Notes under the pieces: generated by a model
What the model was told of the DNA's origin: nothing
What the model saw: the letters and a program-made list of their open reading frames with translations, nothing else
The model's database searches: none
Shown: piece after piece, positions 27,377-35,292 of the stretch
How positions within the stretch are numbered: position 1 is the first letter of the stretch
How the letters are laid out: each line of letters begins with the position of its first letter
Made by a program: the position numbers and the translations under genes
NCBI GenBank assembly: GCA_017642855.1
Contig: JAEPOO010000001.1
Coordinates: 1,273,072-1,337,071, forward strand
Length of the DNA stretch: 64,000 nt
Source of the DNA: Pseudomonadales bacterium
Lineage (GTDB): Bacteria > Pseudomonadota > Gammaproteobacteria > Pseudomonadales > Azotimanducaceae
Reading direction: 5' to 3'

Positions 27377-28099
27377 CTATTTAAAGAGGTCGCCCAGCTT
27401 CTCACCAAGCTTCGCCTTGACCGCTTTCTCGGCTTCTTTCCTGGCGTACTGAGCTATCGCATCGGTCACCGCATCCGTGATTTGATCAACCAGCTGATTA
27501 GCCACTTCTGCGCCCACCTCTTCCGGAGTCAATCCGTTTTCCGGGGTACCCAAATTACGCAGGTTAAGCCGCTTCAATTCAACCTTCTGGTTTTCGAACT
27601 GATCGCTGCGAAGCTCCATGTTGCCATTGGCAAAGTTAACCTGATCGATCGCCAGCAGGACATCAGAGCCTGCGCCGGCCTCTGAGGTCGAAGCTTCACC
27701 AGCTTCCGATTGCGGCATGCCATCCAGCAGTGCCTGCACATTTGTGGACATGCCCTTTTGTTCCGCCAGAACACTGACATCAGAGACAGAAATCTCGTTG
27801 ATGACATATACGGGTCCAGTGATTGAGCCTGTATCAATCGCAACCTTGATGTTGCCCAGAGAGAATACCGGCTCCGAAGAAAAACCCGGCGGATTGGCAA
27901 CAGTAAGGCCACTGATACTGGCAGAACCTTCTCCCAGACTAACCTTAACGTCTGCAACAGACACTTTTTGTCCGACGACGTCCGTGCCGATGTCTTCTAT
28001 GAGGTCCTTAACGATGCCATCCAAGTTTTGCAGCAAAAATATGCCAGCACCGGCCATTGCCAGCACCAGAAAAACGACAACACCAATCACTACCTTCAC
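27377..28099 (-). CDS. AsmA-like membrane-anchored protein
   Basis: A 240-residue protein with one N-terminal helix (VIGVVVFLVLAMAGAGIFLL) and a periplasmic beta-rich domain of AsmA type: VSVADVKVSLGEGSASISGLTVANPPGFSS is typical of these lipid-transfer-like proteins. A Ser/Glu-rich linker (about 130-150) and a Lys-rich C-terminal amphipathic helix follow. The start is GTG with GGAGG 6 bases upstream. Much shorter than AsmA itself, similar to small single-module relatives. Divergent from the UGSC selenoprotein across a perfect 16-bp palindrome. Confidence 0.7.
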   Translation of the reverse strand: MKVVIGVVVFLVLAMAGAGIFLLQNLDGIVKDLIEDIGTDVVGQKVSVADVKVSLGEGSASISGLTVANPPGFSSEPVFSLGNIKVAIDTGSITGPVYVINEISVSDVSVLAEQKGMSTNVQALLDGMPQSEAGEASTSEAGAGSDVLLAIDQVNFANGNMELRSDQFENQKVELKRLNLRNLGTPENGLTPEEVGAEVANQLVDQITDAVTDAIAQYARKEAEKAVKAKLGEKLGDLFK

Positions 28100-28130
28100 A
28101 ATAGACCTCCAGATCGTGGATGATCGATAA

Positions 28131-28146
28131 AGTATAGCGCTATACT
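28131..28146. promoter_or_regulatory. Perfect 16-bp palindrome with mirrored -10 boxes
   Basis: AGTATAGCGCTATACT is its own reverse complement and lies midway between two divergent genes. Each half contains TATACT, a good -10 hexamer, one per strand. It could be a bidirectional promoter core, an operator, or both. Confidence 0.5.
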
Positions 28147-28176
28147 GCTGCGCGACACAGCGAATCTGGAGAAATT

Positions 28177-28713
28177 ATGATCAAGTATCACAACCCGGAG
28201 GGAGAAGTCGGGGTCGAGGCGATACCCTACAACCTGACAACCGTGATTCGCGGTTCCAATGCCATCAACATCGGTTTTCTGGCAAACGGATTCCCCGACT
28301 CTGAGAATTTTCTGAATGCCCTCAATCAAGCCATGCAGGAACTCGAACCTGGTATCGAGGTGCACGCTTACAATAAAGGCAATGCCTCCGTCCCCGCCAA
28401 CGACGACATGCTTGGCGAGATTCAGGGCGACTGTCATGCCGTTGTCGCGGCATACGGGCATTGAGGCTCCTGCACGACCGGCACCGTGCGTGACGGCATC
28501 AATATTGCAAAACTGGGCATCCCTGCAGTGGCACTGGTGACAGAAGAATTCTGGCCACAGGGAGACTTTGTCGCTAAATCATTAGGCATGCCTGATGTGC
28601 CTAGGGTCCAGCTACCTCATCCGGTGGCAGGCACAGGAACTGAAAACATGAAAGCCATTGCAGCCCGCGTTGCGCCCATGGTCATTGAAGCGTTGGAAGG
28701 TGTCAGTGGCTGA
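28177..28713 (+). CDS. UGSC-family selenoprotein, Sec96
   Basis: Read through an in-frame TGA at 28462-28464 this is a 178-residue protein. The codons before and after read AAYGH-U-GSCTTGTVRDG, the U-G-S-C redox motif that defines the UGSC (seleno)protein family; cysteine homologues carry CGSC. Flanks are continuous: FLANGFPDSENFLNALNQAM before, and GIPAVALVTEEFWPQGDFVAKSLG after, with no other stop. GGAG stands 5 bases before the ATG. Biochemical function is not established; the U-x-x-C arrangement suggests a selenol/thiol redox centre. It overlaps the next gene by 8 bases. Confidence 0.92.
28484..28496 (+). promoter_or_regulatory. Candidate bacterial SECIS hairpin for Sec96
   Basis: CCGT pairs with ACGG around loop GCGTG. 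The loop starts 23 nt after the UGA and begins with G. The stem is only 4 pairs, but it presents the same TGCGTGAC octamer (28487-28494) as the peroxiredoxin hairpin. An alternative stem GCACG/CGTGC (28472-28489) has a loop only 12 nt from the UGA. Confidence 0.6.
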
Positions 28714-29788
28714 TTTTCTGACGGCAGAATCCGAAGCTGACGCGCTGGAAGACCTTCACAACCGGGATTTGACCGACGGTCTGCCGGTGGTCATACCGAC
28801 ACCAGAGCGCGTCAGCAGAATGGTGCTTGCTTCCGGTCAGGATGCCGATATGGTGCTCGGCACGATGGGTCCTGGTCACGGCATTGCCACCGTGGAAAAA
28901 GTTGCGATAGCAGCCGTTATGGCAGGCTGCCTGCCCGACTATATGCCTGTTGTGGTCGCCGCAACAAAAGCGGTCATTGATCCGGTTTTCGACCTGACAG
29001 AAATGCAGGCAACAACTCATTGCACGGCGCCGCTGATCATTGTGAATGGTCCCGCGAGGCTATCTTGCGGACCCATTTCTTCGAGCTACGGCGCACTGGG
29101 ACCTGGCCACCGTGCGAACGCATCCATCGGCCGTGCGCTCAGGTTGGCCATGATGAACATCGGCGGCGCTCGGCCGGGCAGCTCCGATATGGCACTCCTT
29201 GGTCATCCGGGCAAGTTCACCTATTGCCTGGCTGAAGACGAAGAAAACAGCCCCTTCCCACCCTTACATGTTTCACTCGGTTTCCAGGAGGAAGACAGTG
29301 TTGTCACCGTCATTGGTGCAGAAGCCCCACACTCGGTATTGCACTCTGGAGATGGAGATGATCCTGACAACTACAAAGGTTTACTGGATATGCTTGCCAT
29401 CGGTGTCGCCAATGAAGCCACCAACAATGCGATGCTGACAAAGGGAAGTGCCACCATCGTGCTGAATCCAGAACATGCACTGGTATTGGAAAAAGCAGGC
29501 CTCAACCGGGAAGACACAGCAGAAGAAATACATAAGCGTTGCCGCTTTGAAAACAAACGCCTCAATAAACTATCTCCAGGTTTTGCGCCAAAGACACAGG
29601 GCACACGAGATGCATTCAACGGGCCTGAACAATTACTCATCCTGATGGCGGGTGGCTCGGGACTGTATTCCATGGTAATGCCCTCCTGGTGCGCCGGTGC
29701 GCACAAAAACTCACCTTCCTCCGTGGTGGTTGAATCAGAATTTTTCTGCGAGGTGCCAGGTTTGGCGAGCCTCGCAGATGCCAGTTAA
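28706..29788 (+). CDS. Conserved partner protein of the UGSC selenoprotein, function unknown
   Basis: About 360 residues from a GTG at 28706 that has GGAAGG 5 bases upstream and overlaps the UGSC stop. I recognise the family as conserved beside UGSC proteins but know no assigned function. Visible features: LHNRDLTDGLPVVIPTPERV near the start, VEKVAIAAVMAGCLPDYMPVV, ATTHCTAPLIIVNGP, LSCGPISSSYGALGPGHRANA, and a glycine-rich MNIGGARPGSSDMALLGHPGK. Cysteines in MAGC, THC and SCGP could form disulfides with Sec96. The open frame reaches further upstream to 28658 but would overlap the selenoprotein. Confidence 0.75.
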   Translation: MADFLTAESEADALEDLHNRDLTDGLPVVIPTPERVSRMVLASGQDADMVLGTMGPGHGIATVEKVAIAAVMAGCLPDYMPVVVAATKAVIDPVFDLTEMQATTHCTAPLIIVNGPARLSCGPISSSYGALGPGHRANASIGRALRLAMMNIGGARPGSSDMALLGHPGKFTYCLAEDEENSPFPPLHVSLGFQEEDSVVTVIGAEAPHSVLHSGDGDDPDNYKGLLDMLAIGVANEATNNAMLTKGSATIVLNPEHALVLEKAGLNREDTAEEIHKRCRFENKRLNKLSPGFAPKTQGTRDAFNGPEQLLILMAGGSGLYSMVMPSWCAGAHKNSPSSVVVESEFFCEVPGLASLADAS

Positions 29789-29818
29789 TTAGCTAATCCC
29801 AAGTATTAAGGACATCTC

Positions 29819-30595
29819 ATGAGTGATTATCCGACGCCGAATGTTTCACATGACTTAAGTGGCCAGGTGGCTCTGGTCACCGGCACCACATCCGGCCTTG
29901 GTCGCCGGTTCGCTATGGTACTTGCCGCCTGCGGCGCAAAAGTCGCTGTGACCGGTCGACGCGCTGAGCGTCTTGAAGAACTGGCAAAAGACATTCGTGA
30001 TGCAGGCGGTGTTTGCGAACCGATACCTTTTGACATCACCGACTACGGCCAGATTCCCGGCGTCGTCGACAAGGCTGAGACAGCATTAGGTACGGTCAAC
30101 ATCCTGATTAACAACGCAGGTATCCCGGATGCACAGCGAGCACACAAGATGAGCGACGATCTCGTCGACAGTGTGTTCGGCACCAACCTCGTTGGACCGT
30201 GGAAACTCTCATGTGAAGTCGCACGAAGATTGATTGCGGCAGAGAAACCAGGACGCATGATCAACATTTCTTCCGTCGGTGGTTTCAGATATGACGGTAA
30301 CGGGGCTGCACTGTATTCAGTAACCAAGTCTGCCATCGTTCGAATGACAGAAGTCCTGGCGGTGGAATGGTCACGTTTCCATATCAATGTGAACGCCATT
30401 GCCCCTGGTGCGTTTCACTCCGAGATGATGGATGGCATGGTGTCACGCATGGGAGACTTTTCCGGCAACTTCCCAAGAGGTCGTATCTGCGATCCAGAGC
30501 AGATGGATTCCACCCTGCTCTACTTCCTATCGCCGGCCTCTGAAGCTGTCACCGGCACTTACGTCAAAATCGACGACGGACAGGGCGCGCGATAA
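29819..30595 (+). CDS. SDR-family oxidoreductase
   Basis: Classical SDR of 258 residues: TGTTSGLGRR (cofactor loop, about 20-29), VTGRRAERLEEL after strand 2 (Arg pair suggests NADP), NNAG, NISSVGG (Ser) and YSVTKSAI (YxxxK). AAGGAC precedes the ATG. It follows the UGSC partner gene by 30 bases and is probably in that operon, so its substrate may be linked to the UGSC pathway; this is inference. Confidence 0.87.
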   Translation: MSDYPTPNVSHDLSGQVALVTGTTSGLGRRFAMVLAACGAKVAVTGRRAERLEELAKDIRDAGGVCEPIPFDITDYGQIPGVVDKAETALGTVNILINNAGIPDAQRAHKMSDDLVDSVFGTNLVGPWKLSCEVARRLIAAEKPGRMINISSVGGFRYDGNGAALYSVTKSAIVRMTEVLAVEWSRFHINVNAIAPGAFHSEMMDGMVSRMGDFSGNFPRGRICDPEQMDSTLLYFLSPASEAVTGTYVKIDDGQGAR

Positions 30596-30634
30596 GCGCA
30601 ACGCCCTTGTGCGTTCGCGACAGGCCCATCAAAA

Positions 30635-30657
30635 AAACGTGTTATCACAACACGTTT
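30635..30657 (-). terminator. Rho-independent terminator for the LLM oxidoreductase gene
   Basis: AAACGTGTT and AACACGTTT pair perfectly (9 bp, 5-base loop). Seven A residues precede it on the plus strand, so on the minus strand the hairpin is followed by a T-run. It lies about 100 bases past the stop at 30761, between convergent genes. Confidence 0.7.
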
Positions 30658-30760
30658 CCGATGACGCAAAAGCACAGCTGCAGTCAGGAACTGTGCTAAA
30701 TCAACACAGTGCTGATGCCAGCGACGGGGATCAGCTGATGTTGCACGTCTCATACAGCAC

Positions 30761-31816
30761 CTAGACGTAAGGTATGACCTTCTCTGCAACATCTTCCAGG
30801 ACCTCAAAGCGCGGGTCGAATGACGGCAGGTTCATCACCTGGTTCAGACCCGCCTGATCCAGGGCACGCAGCTTTTCAATTAGCTCATCCTGAGTGCCGA
30901 TCAGACAGGTTGCCTGGATCAAGTCTGCAGTTAAGAACTGTTTCTCCTCCGGGAGGACCCAGCAGTTATGGCCCATATGAATGCGTTGGTGCCTGCGTTC
31001 CTCAGGATACGTCGCGAGCAGGTTTATGTAATCGTCCCAAACGCTGGCCACGGCGTTCGGTGGCTGACGTCCAAAATTGCGCCACTGATCATAAGCAAAA
31101 TGGAGTGATGCCATCGCCATCGCGCCACACTCATGTCTGATTCGTTCAGAATCAACAGGCTCATGGTCTTTGCGCACGATCATTGCGGTGAGCGCTGTCG
31201 TATAAAAGTTGTCACGATCCACTGAACCACCCGCTTCGATCATGCGCCAAATATTTTCCATCATGGCAGCACTTGCCGGCATCGCCAGAACAGCACCATC
31301 ACCATGCTTCCCAGCCAGTGCGAGAGATTTAGGACCGAAGCCTGACACATACATGGGTATCGGGTCTTCGAAGTTCACAAATCCTTTATCCGGCATGACA
31401 TGCCGGATAGGAATCTCTTGATCGTTATGCCGAACAATCGACTCTTCGCCTTTGAGAAGCGGACGAATTTCTTGCAGGTAGTCATCGAATTGAGCAATGC
31501 GTTGAGGCGGTAATCCCATAATTCGCATCGCGGTGTTTCCGGCACCCACTCCAAAGAAGGTACGACCGGGCGCCAACGCATTGATCGTTGCAATGCCGGC
31601 AGCATTGACTGACGCAGGTCTGGTACCCGTGATCGCAACACCGGTACCCAGTTTTATGGTCGACGTGCGATCCGCCGCTAGTGCGAGCGCGGCATAGCAG
31701 TCCGACCAGATCATCTGACTGTCCGCGAGCCAGGCATGACTGTAGCCAAGGGACTCTGCCCTGACGACATAGTCGATGTCCCCCACGTGACTTGGCACAC
31801 AGATCCCTATATCCAT
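30761..31816 (-). CDS. LLM-class (luciferase-like) flavin or F420 oxidoreductase
   Basis: About 351 residues of the bacterial luciferase-like TIM-barrel family: MDIGICVPSHVGDIDYVVRAESLGYSHAWLADSQ at the N-terminus, then IKLGTGVAITGTRPASVNA and GRTFFGVGAGNTAMRIMG. The ATG at 31816 starts the barrel directly; a TTG 30 bases upstream is less likely. The family uses reduced FMN or coenzyme F420; the sequence alone does not settle which. A terminator hairpin follows. Confidence 0.85.
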   Translation of the reverse strand: MDIGICVPSHVGDIDYVVRAESLGYSHAWLADSQMIWSDCYAALALAADRTSTIKLGTGVAITGTRPASVNAAGIATINALAPGRTFFGVGAGNTAMRIMGLPPQRIAQFDDYLQEIRPLLKGEESIVRHNDQEIPIRHVMPDKGFVNFEDPIPMYVSGFGPKSLALAGKHGDGAVLAMPASAAMMENIWRMIEAGGSVDRDNFYTTALTAMIVRKDHEPVDSERIRHECGAMAMASLHFAYDQWRNFGRQPPNAVASVWDDYINLLATYPEERRHQRIHMGHNCWVLPEEKQFLTADLIQATCLIGTQDELIEKLRALDQAGLNQVMNLPSFDPRFEVLEDVAEKVIPYV

Positions 31817-31914
31817 GAAGTTATCCCGGCTGCCTGCAATCCCCAATCAAACCACGCCTGAACGAATCTGATCAACATGTGATAATCTGGATCGGACGGG
31901 ACGGGAGTAACCCG

Positions 31915-32187
31915 ATGGCAAAAATCATTCGTGACGGATTCAAAGGTGGTGTTGATAAATCAAATCGAGCGCGGTTATTCATGATGCTCGTGACCCTTAC
32001 CGTCAGCACAGCGTCTGCAACAGAGGCTGGCAACGCGATACCTGTCTTGGCGTCGACGCGCACCGACATTCCAACTTTCGTTGATCACGACGAGCAGCAA
32101 CTGCGCTTGATCAAAACGCCCGTTGGCATAGCAGCGCCCTATGCTGCTCCGAAAGGCGTCACACAAAGTCGAACTAACTATTTCTAA
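31915..32187 (+). CDS. Small exported protein, hypothetical
   Basis: About 90 residues from the ATG at 31915, preceded by GGGAG with suitable spacing (the frame also opens at 31879). A basic N-terminus, hydrophobic LFMMLVTLTVS and ASA suggest a signal peptide cut before TEAGNAIPV. The mature part has no cysteine and no known motif. Unrecognised. Confidence 0.45.
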   Translation: MAKIIRDGFKGGVDKSNRARLFMMLVTLTVSTASATEAGNAIPVLASTRTDIPTFVDHDEQQLRLIKTPVGIAAPYAAPKGVTQSRTNYF

Positions 32188-32199
32188 GTCATCCTTATT

Positions 32200-33105
32200 T
32201 TGTACCAGGCATTAGAGTCGGCGGCCCAAACTTTCTTTGGCGAAGCGCAACCAGAAACGCGACGTATTTTTCACGGTCGAGGACATTTGTTCCAAGGATT
32301 GGAGCATCTCTCCGTCGACTGGTTTTCACCGCTTGTCCTGATCACCAGCTACCAGGATATTGAAGACACCAATCCTCTGCGTGATGTGATGCTTAACGCA
32401 GACCGGCTCGGCCAGATTAAAGGTATCATGCTGCAGTATCGGAAAAAGAAAGGCACACCGACTGAGATGCTTCACGGTGAGCCGATCAATCACTGTATCG
32501 TTGAAGAACATGGTTTGAAGTACGAGATACAACCTGGCATAAACCAGAATGCGGGTCTCTTTCTCGATATGCGACCAATGCGCGCCTGGCTCATGGAATA
32601 CAGTAAAGGCAAAAATGTTCTCAATCTGTTCGCCTACACTTGCTCGCTTTCTGTAGCAGCGCTCGCAGGCAAGGCACGCCAGGTTGTCAGCGTGGATATG
32701 AGTAAACCCAGCATTAAATGGGGTCAGCGTAACCATGAACTCAATGATCACGATCTACGGGCGGTGAAGTCGATTCCCCACAACCTTTTTCGTTCATGGG
32801 GCCGCATCAAACAGTTTGGTCGATATGACACGATTCTGATTGATCCACCAACGCGACAACGCGGCAGTTTCGATACCGAAAAAAACTACGGCGCTGTTCT
32901 GAAAAAGTTGAAGCAGTTGACAGCCCCGGGTGCCACGATCATCGCTACCGTCAATTCACCCTATCTCAACGACGACTTTCTGAAGCACCAGTTTGAACGA
33001 TATGCCCCCCAATGCCGATTCGTGGGCATGATGGATCGTTCAGAAGAGTTTCAGGACCAGTTCCCGGAAAAAGCACTCAAGATCTATCGCTACGCCTCAA
33101 GCTAA
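32200..33105 (+). CDS. Class I SAM-dependent methyltransferase (rRNA methyltransferase-like)
   Basis: A 301-residue methyltransferase resembling the C-terminal half of RlmK/RlmI-type 23S rRNA enzymes. NVLNLFAYTCSLSVAALAG is the SAM loop, VVSVDMS the acidic loop, and TILIDPPTRQRGSF the catalytic DPP motif. LEHLSVDWFSPLVLITSY forms the N-terminal part. The start shown is TTG with no evident ribosome site, only 12 bases after the previous stop; a later start is possible. Target unknown. Confidence 0.8.
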   Translation: MYQALESAAQTFFGEAQPETRRIFHGRGHLFQGLEHLSVDWFSPLVLITSYQDIEDTNPLRDVMLNADRLGQIKGIMLQYRKKKGTPTEMLHGEPINHCIVEEHGLKYEIQPGINQNAGLFLDMRPMRAWLMEYSKGKNVLNLFAYTCSLSVAALAGKARQVVSVDMSKPSIKWGQRNHELNDHDLRAVKSIPHNLFRSWGRIKQFGRYDTILIDPPTRQRGSFDTEKNYGAVLKKLKQLTAPGATIIATVNSPYLNDDFLKHQFERYAPQCRFVGMMDRSEEFQDQFPEKALKIYRYASS

Positions 33106-33120
33106 CGATAAAATTCTTCC

Positions 33121-34257
33121 ATGATCGATATCACCTGCATTGAAGACCTGCGCGTACTGCATGAAAAGCGCACGCCTCGAATGTTTTACGACTATGTCGA
33201 CAGTGGCTCATGGACGGAGTCCACCTATCGCGACAACGAGGCGGCTTACCGCAAACTCAAGCTGAAACAGCGCGTCATGGTGGATATGGATAACCGAAGC
33301 ATAAACACCAGGATGCTGGGTGAGCAGGTATCGATGCCAACGGCGCTCGCCCCCGTTGGGCTTACCGGCATGCAATGGGTGAACGGAGAAATTCAGGCCG
33401 CTAAAGCTGCCGAAAAGTTTGGCGTGCCCTTCAGCTTGTCCACCATGAGCATCTGCAGCATCGAAGACGTTGCTGCCGCAGCATCGAAACCTTTCTGGTT
33501 TCAGTTGTACATCATGAAAGATCGGGCGTTCATCAAAAAACTGATTCTTCGCGCGAAATCTGCGGGGTGCTCTGCACTCATCTTGACTGCGGATCTGCAA
33601 ATCATGGGTCAGCGGCATAAAGATATTAGGAATGGGCTTTCCGTTCCGCCGCAAATGACGTTAGGTAGCGTCACCAACATCGCGATGCACCCCATGTGGT
33701 GCCTACGTATGCTCTCGGCAAAACGCTACCAATTCGGGAACGTGATCGGGCATGCAACCGGCGCCGAGAATCTGAAGACCCTGGCCCAATGGTCTGCAGA
33801 ACAACTGGATCCCACCGTTAACTGGGAGGATGTGAAGTGGGTAAAAGACATCTGGCAGGGACCGCTCGTCATTAAAGGCATTATGTGTGCCGAAGATGCA
33901 TTGCTTGCTGCCAGTGCGGGTGCGGAGGCGATTGTCGTGTCCAATCACGGCGGTCGACAGTTGGATGGCGCCCCTGCCACCATTGATGTTCTTCCTGAGA
34001 TCGTGAGAGCCGTCAAAGGGAAAACCGAAATCTGGGTGGATGGCGGCATTCGTACCGGTCAGGACATGTTCCGGGCGATGGCATTAGGGGCTGATTCAAC
34101 CATGATTGGCCGAGCCTATCAGCACGGTTTGGGCGCCATGGGTGAAGCCGGTGTCACCCGCGCGCTGGAACTCATGGCTAAAGAATTTGATTTAACGATG
34201 GCATTTTGCGGACTCCGCGACGTTCACGACGTAGATGAACGCGTCATAATCCAATAA
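33121..34257 (+). CDS. FMN-dependent alpha-hydroxy acid dehydrogenase (L-lactate dehydrogenase-like)
   Basis: TIM-barrel flavoenzyme of 378 residues that oxidises L-2-hydroxy acids. Motifs: FYDYVDSGSWTESTYRDN, PTALAPVGLTGMQW, FWFQLYIMKDR, LVIKGIMCAEDA (FMN lysine), the catalytic base in SNHGGRQLDGAPATID, and WVDGGIRTGQDMFRAMALGAD. L-lactate is likely but not certain. No ribosome site is seen; TAAAAT (33109-33114) ends 6 nt before the ATG, which suggests a leaderless message. Confidence 0.9.
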   Translation: MIDITCIEDLRVLHEKRTPRMFYDYVDSGSWTESTYRDNEAAYRKLKLKQRVMVDMDNRSINTRMLGEQVSMPTALAPVGLTGMQWVNGEIQAAKAAEKFGVPFSLSTMSICSIEDVAAAASKPFWFQLYIMKDRAFIKKLILRAKSAGCSALILTADLQIMGQRHKDIRNGLSVPPQMTLGSVTNIAMHPMWCLRMLSAKRYQFGNVIGHATGAENLKTLAQWSAEQLDPTVNWEDVKWVKDIWQGPLVIKGIMCAEDALLAASAGAEAIVVSNHGGRQLDGAPATIDVLPEIVRAVKGKTEIWVDGGIRTGQDMFRAMALGADSTMIGRAYQHGLGAMGEAGVTRALELMAKEFDLTMAFCGLRDVHDVDERVIIQ

Positions 34258-34284
34258 TTACAATTATTTACGAGACTTATCTCG
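34253..34284. repeat. Two small inverted repeats before the asparaginase-domain gene
   Basis: AATAATT-AC-AATTATT (34253-34268) overlaps the stop of the previous gene, and CGAGA-CTTA-TCTCG (34271-34284) ends just before the GTG at 34287. The second could hide the start in a hairpin. No T-run follows either. Confidence 0.35.
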
Positions 34285-34286
34285 AA

Positions 34287-34790
34287 GTGACTTTACTCGA
34301 CCCAACCAGAGAAATCCTGATTATCACCACGGGAGGCACCATCGATAAGGTGTATTTCGATGACAAAAGCGACTACCAGGTAGGTCGCACGATCATCGGT
34401 CGACTGCTTGAAGAAGCCCAGGTCACTCACCCAAATCGGATCATTGAAGCTCTGCAGAAAGACAGCTTGCACTTGAACGAAAAAGACCGAGAAACCATAA
34501 AAAACATCGTGTTAAGGGAACCAAACGGTCAAGTAGTGATTACGCACGGAACAGACACCATGGCGGATACAGCTCGCTATCTCAGTGATATCACCGAAAA
34601 AACTATCGTCCTGACCGGGGCGCTTTCTCCTGCGAGATTCGCCATGACGGATGCGATGTTCAACATCGGCATGGCGATCGCCGCCGCGCAAAGTCTTGAA
34701 CCTGGGGTTTATATTGCGATGAATGGAACTGTTTTTCCTGCGAAATCAGTGTTTAAGAACAGAGAGATGAACCGATTTGAAAGGAAATAA
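34287..34790 (+). CDS. Asparaginase-domain protein, short form
   Basis: A 167-residue protein matching only the N-terminal domain of type I/II asparaginases: ILIITTGGTIDKVYF (TGGTI nucleophile motif), VVITHGTDTMADTARYL (HGTDT) and VLTGALSPARF. Full enzymes have about 330 residues, but stand-alone short forms are known. GTG start. The ending is in a low-GC stretch (RNREMNRFERK-like) unlike its neighbours, so recent loss of the C-terminal domain is another possibility. Confidence 0.8.
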   Translation: MTLLDPTREILIITTGGTIDKVYFDDKSDYQVGRTIIGRLLEEAQVTHPNRIIEALQKDSLHLNEKDRETIKNIVLREPNGQVVITHGTDTMADTARYLSDITEKTIVLTGALSPARFAMTDAMFNIGMAIAAAQSLEPGVYIAMNGTVFPAKSVFKNREMNRFERK

Positions 34791-34845
34791 TGATATTTTC
34801 CTAAGAATCTTTATAGTTAGTGACTCGTTGTAATTCGCCAACTCC

Positions 34846-35286
34846 ATGAGCGATTCTGAAGACCTATATCGAGTCGTCTTCGCCGGTAACATCACCGGCG
34901 ATTTCAGCCTTGATCGAACAAAGACCCGGTTTGGAAAGACATTTCGCCTGTCTGCAGACAAGGTCGAACGTATTTTCAACGGCAAAGAAATCACGCTGAA
35001 GCGAAACTTGTCCGAAGCGGGGGCTATGGATTTCGCGGTGAAACTCGCCGAAATCGGCTGCGAAACCTACATAGAAATGATGCCAACCGAGGGCGAGAAC
35101 TTCGAAGAGCTTCGCAAGACGATTCGTCGCATTCGCTTCCGTCGGGGACCAAGACCAGGGGCTATCGTGCCAGACCGGCGACTACTGCCAAGCCGACGAG
35201 CTGCCGATATAGAAATGCTGGAAAGAACCGGTGATTTTCCTGGCAACACTGTCAGCCCCGAAAAAAACATTTTTAGTGGCAGCTAA
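34846..35286 (+). CDS. Hypothetical protein with Vgr-like small alpha/beta N-terminal domain
   Basis: Of 146 residues, the first 80 (YRVVFAGNITGDFSLDRTKTR, FRLSADKVERIFNGKEITLKR, then DFAVKLAEIGCETYIE) resemble the small domain that often precedes DUF805 or zinc-ribbon membrane proteins in gammaproteobacteria. No membrane segment follows; the tail is Arg-rich (RRIRFRRGPRPG). Function unknown. It is 6 bases upstream of the diguanylate cyclase and may be co-transcribed with it. Confidence 0.65.
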   Translation: MSDSEDLYRVVFAGNITGDFSLDRTKTRFGKTFRLSADKVERIFNGKEITLKRNLSEAGAMDFAVKLAEIGCETYIEMMPTEGENFEELRKTIRRIRFRRGPRPGAIVPDRRLLPSRRAADIEMLERTGDFPGNTVSPEKNIFSGS

Positions 35287-35292
35287 ACATCC

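Noticed and set aside
28462..28464. UGSC gene looks like two ORFs or a pseudogene
   Set aside because: TGA falls exactly at the U of U-G-S-C and both halves match one family.
28472..28489. GCACG/CGTGC hairpin as the SECIS of the UGSC gene
   Set aside because: Its loop starts only 12 nt from the UGA, shorter than known bacterial SECIS; the CCGT/ACGG hairpin fits better, although its stem is short.
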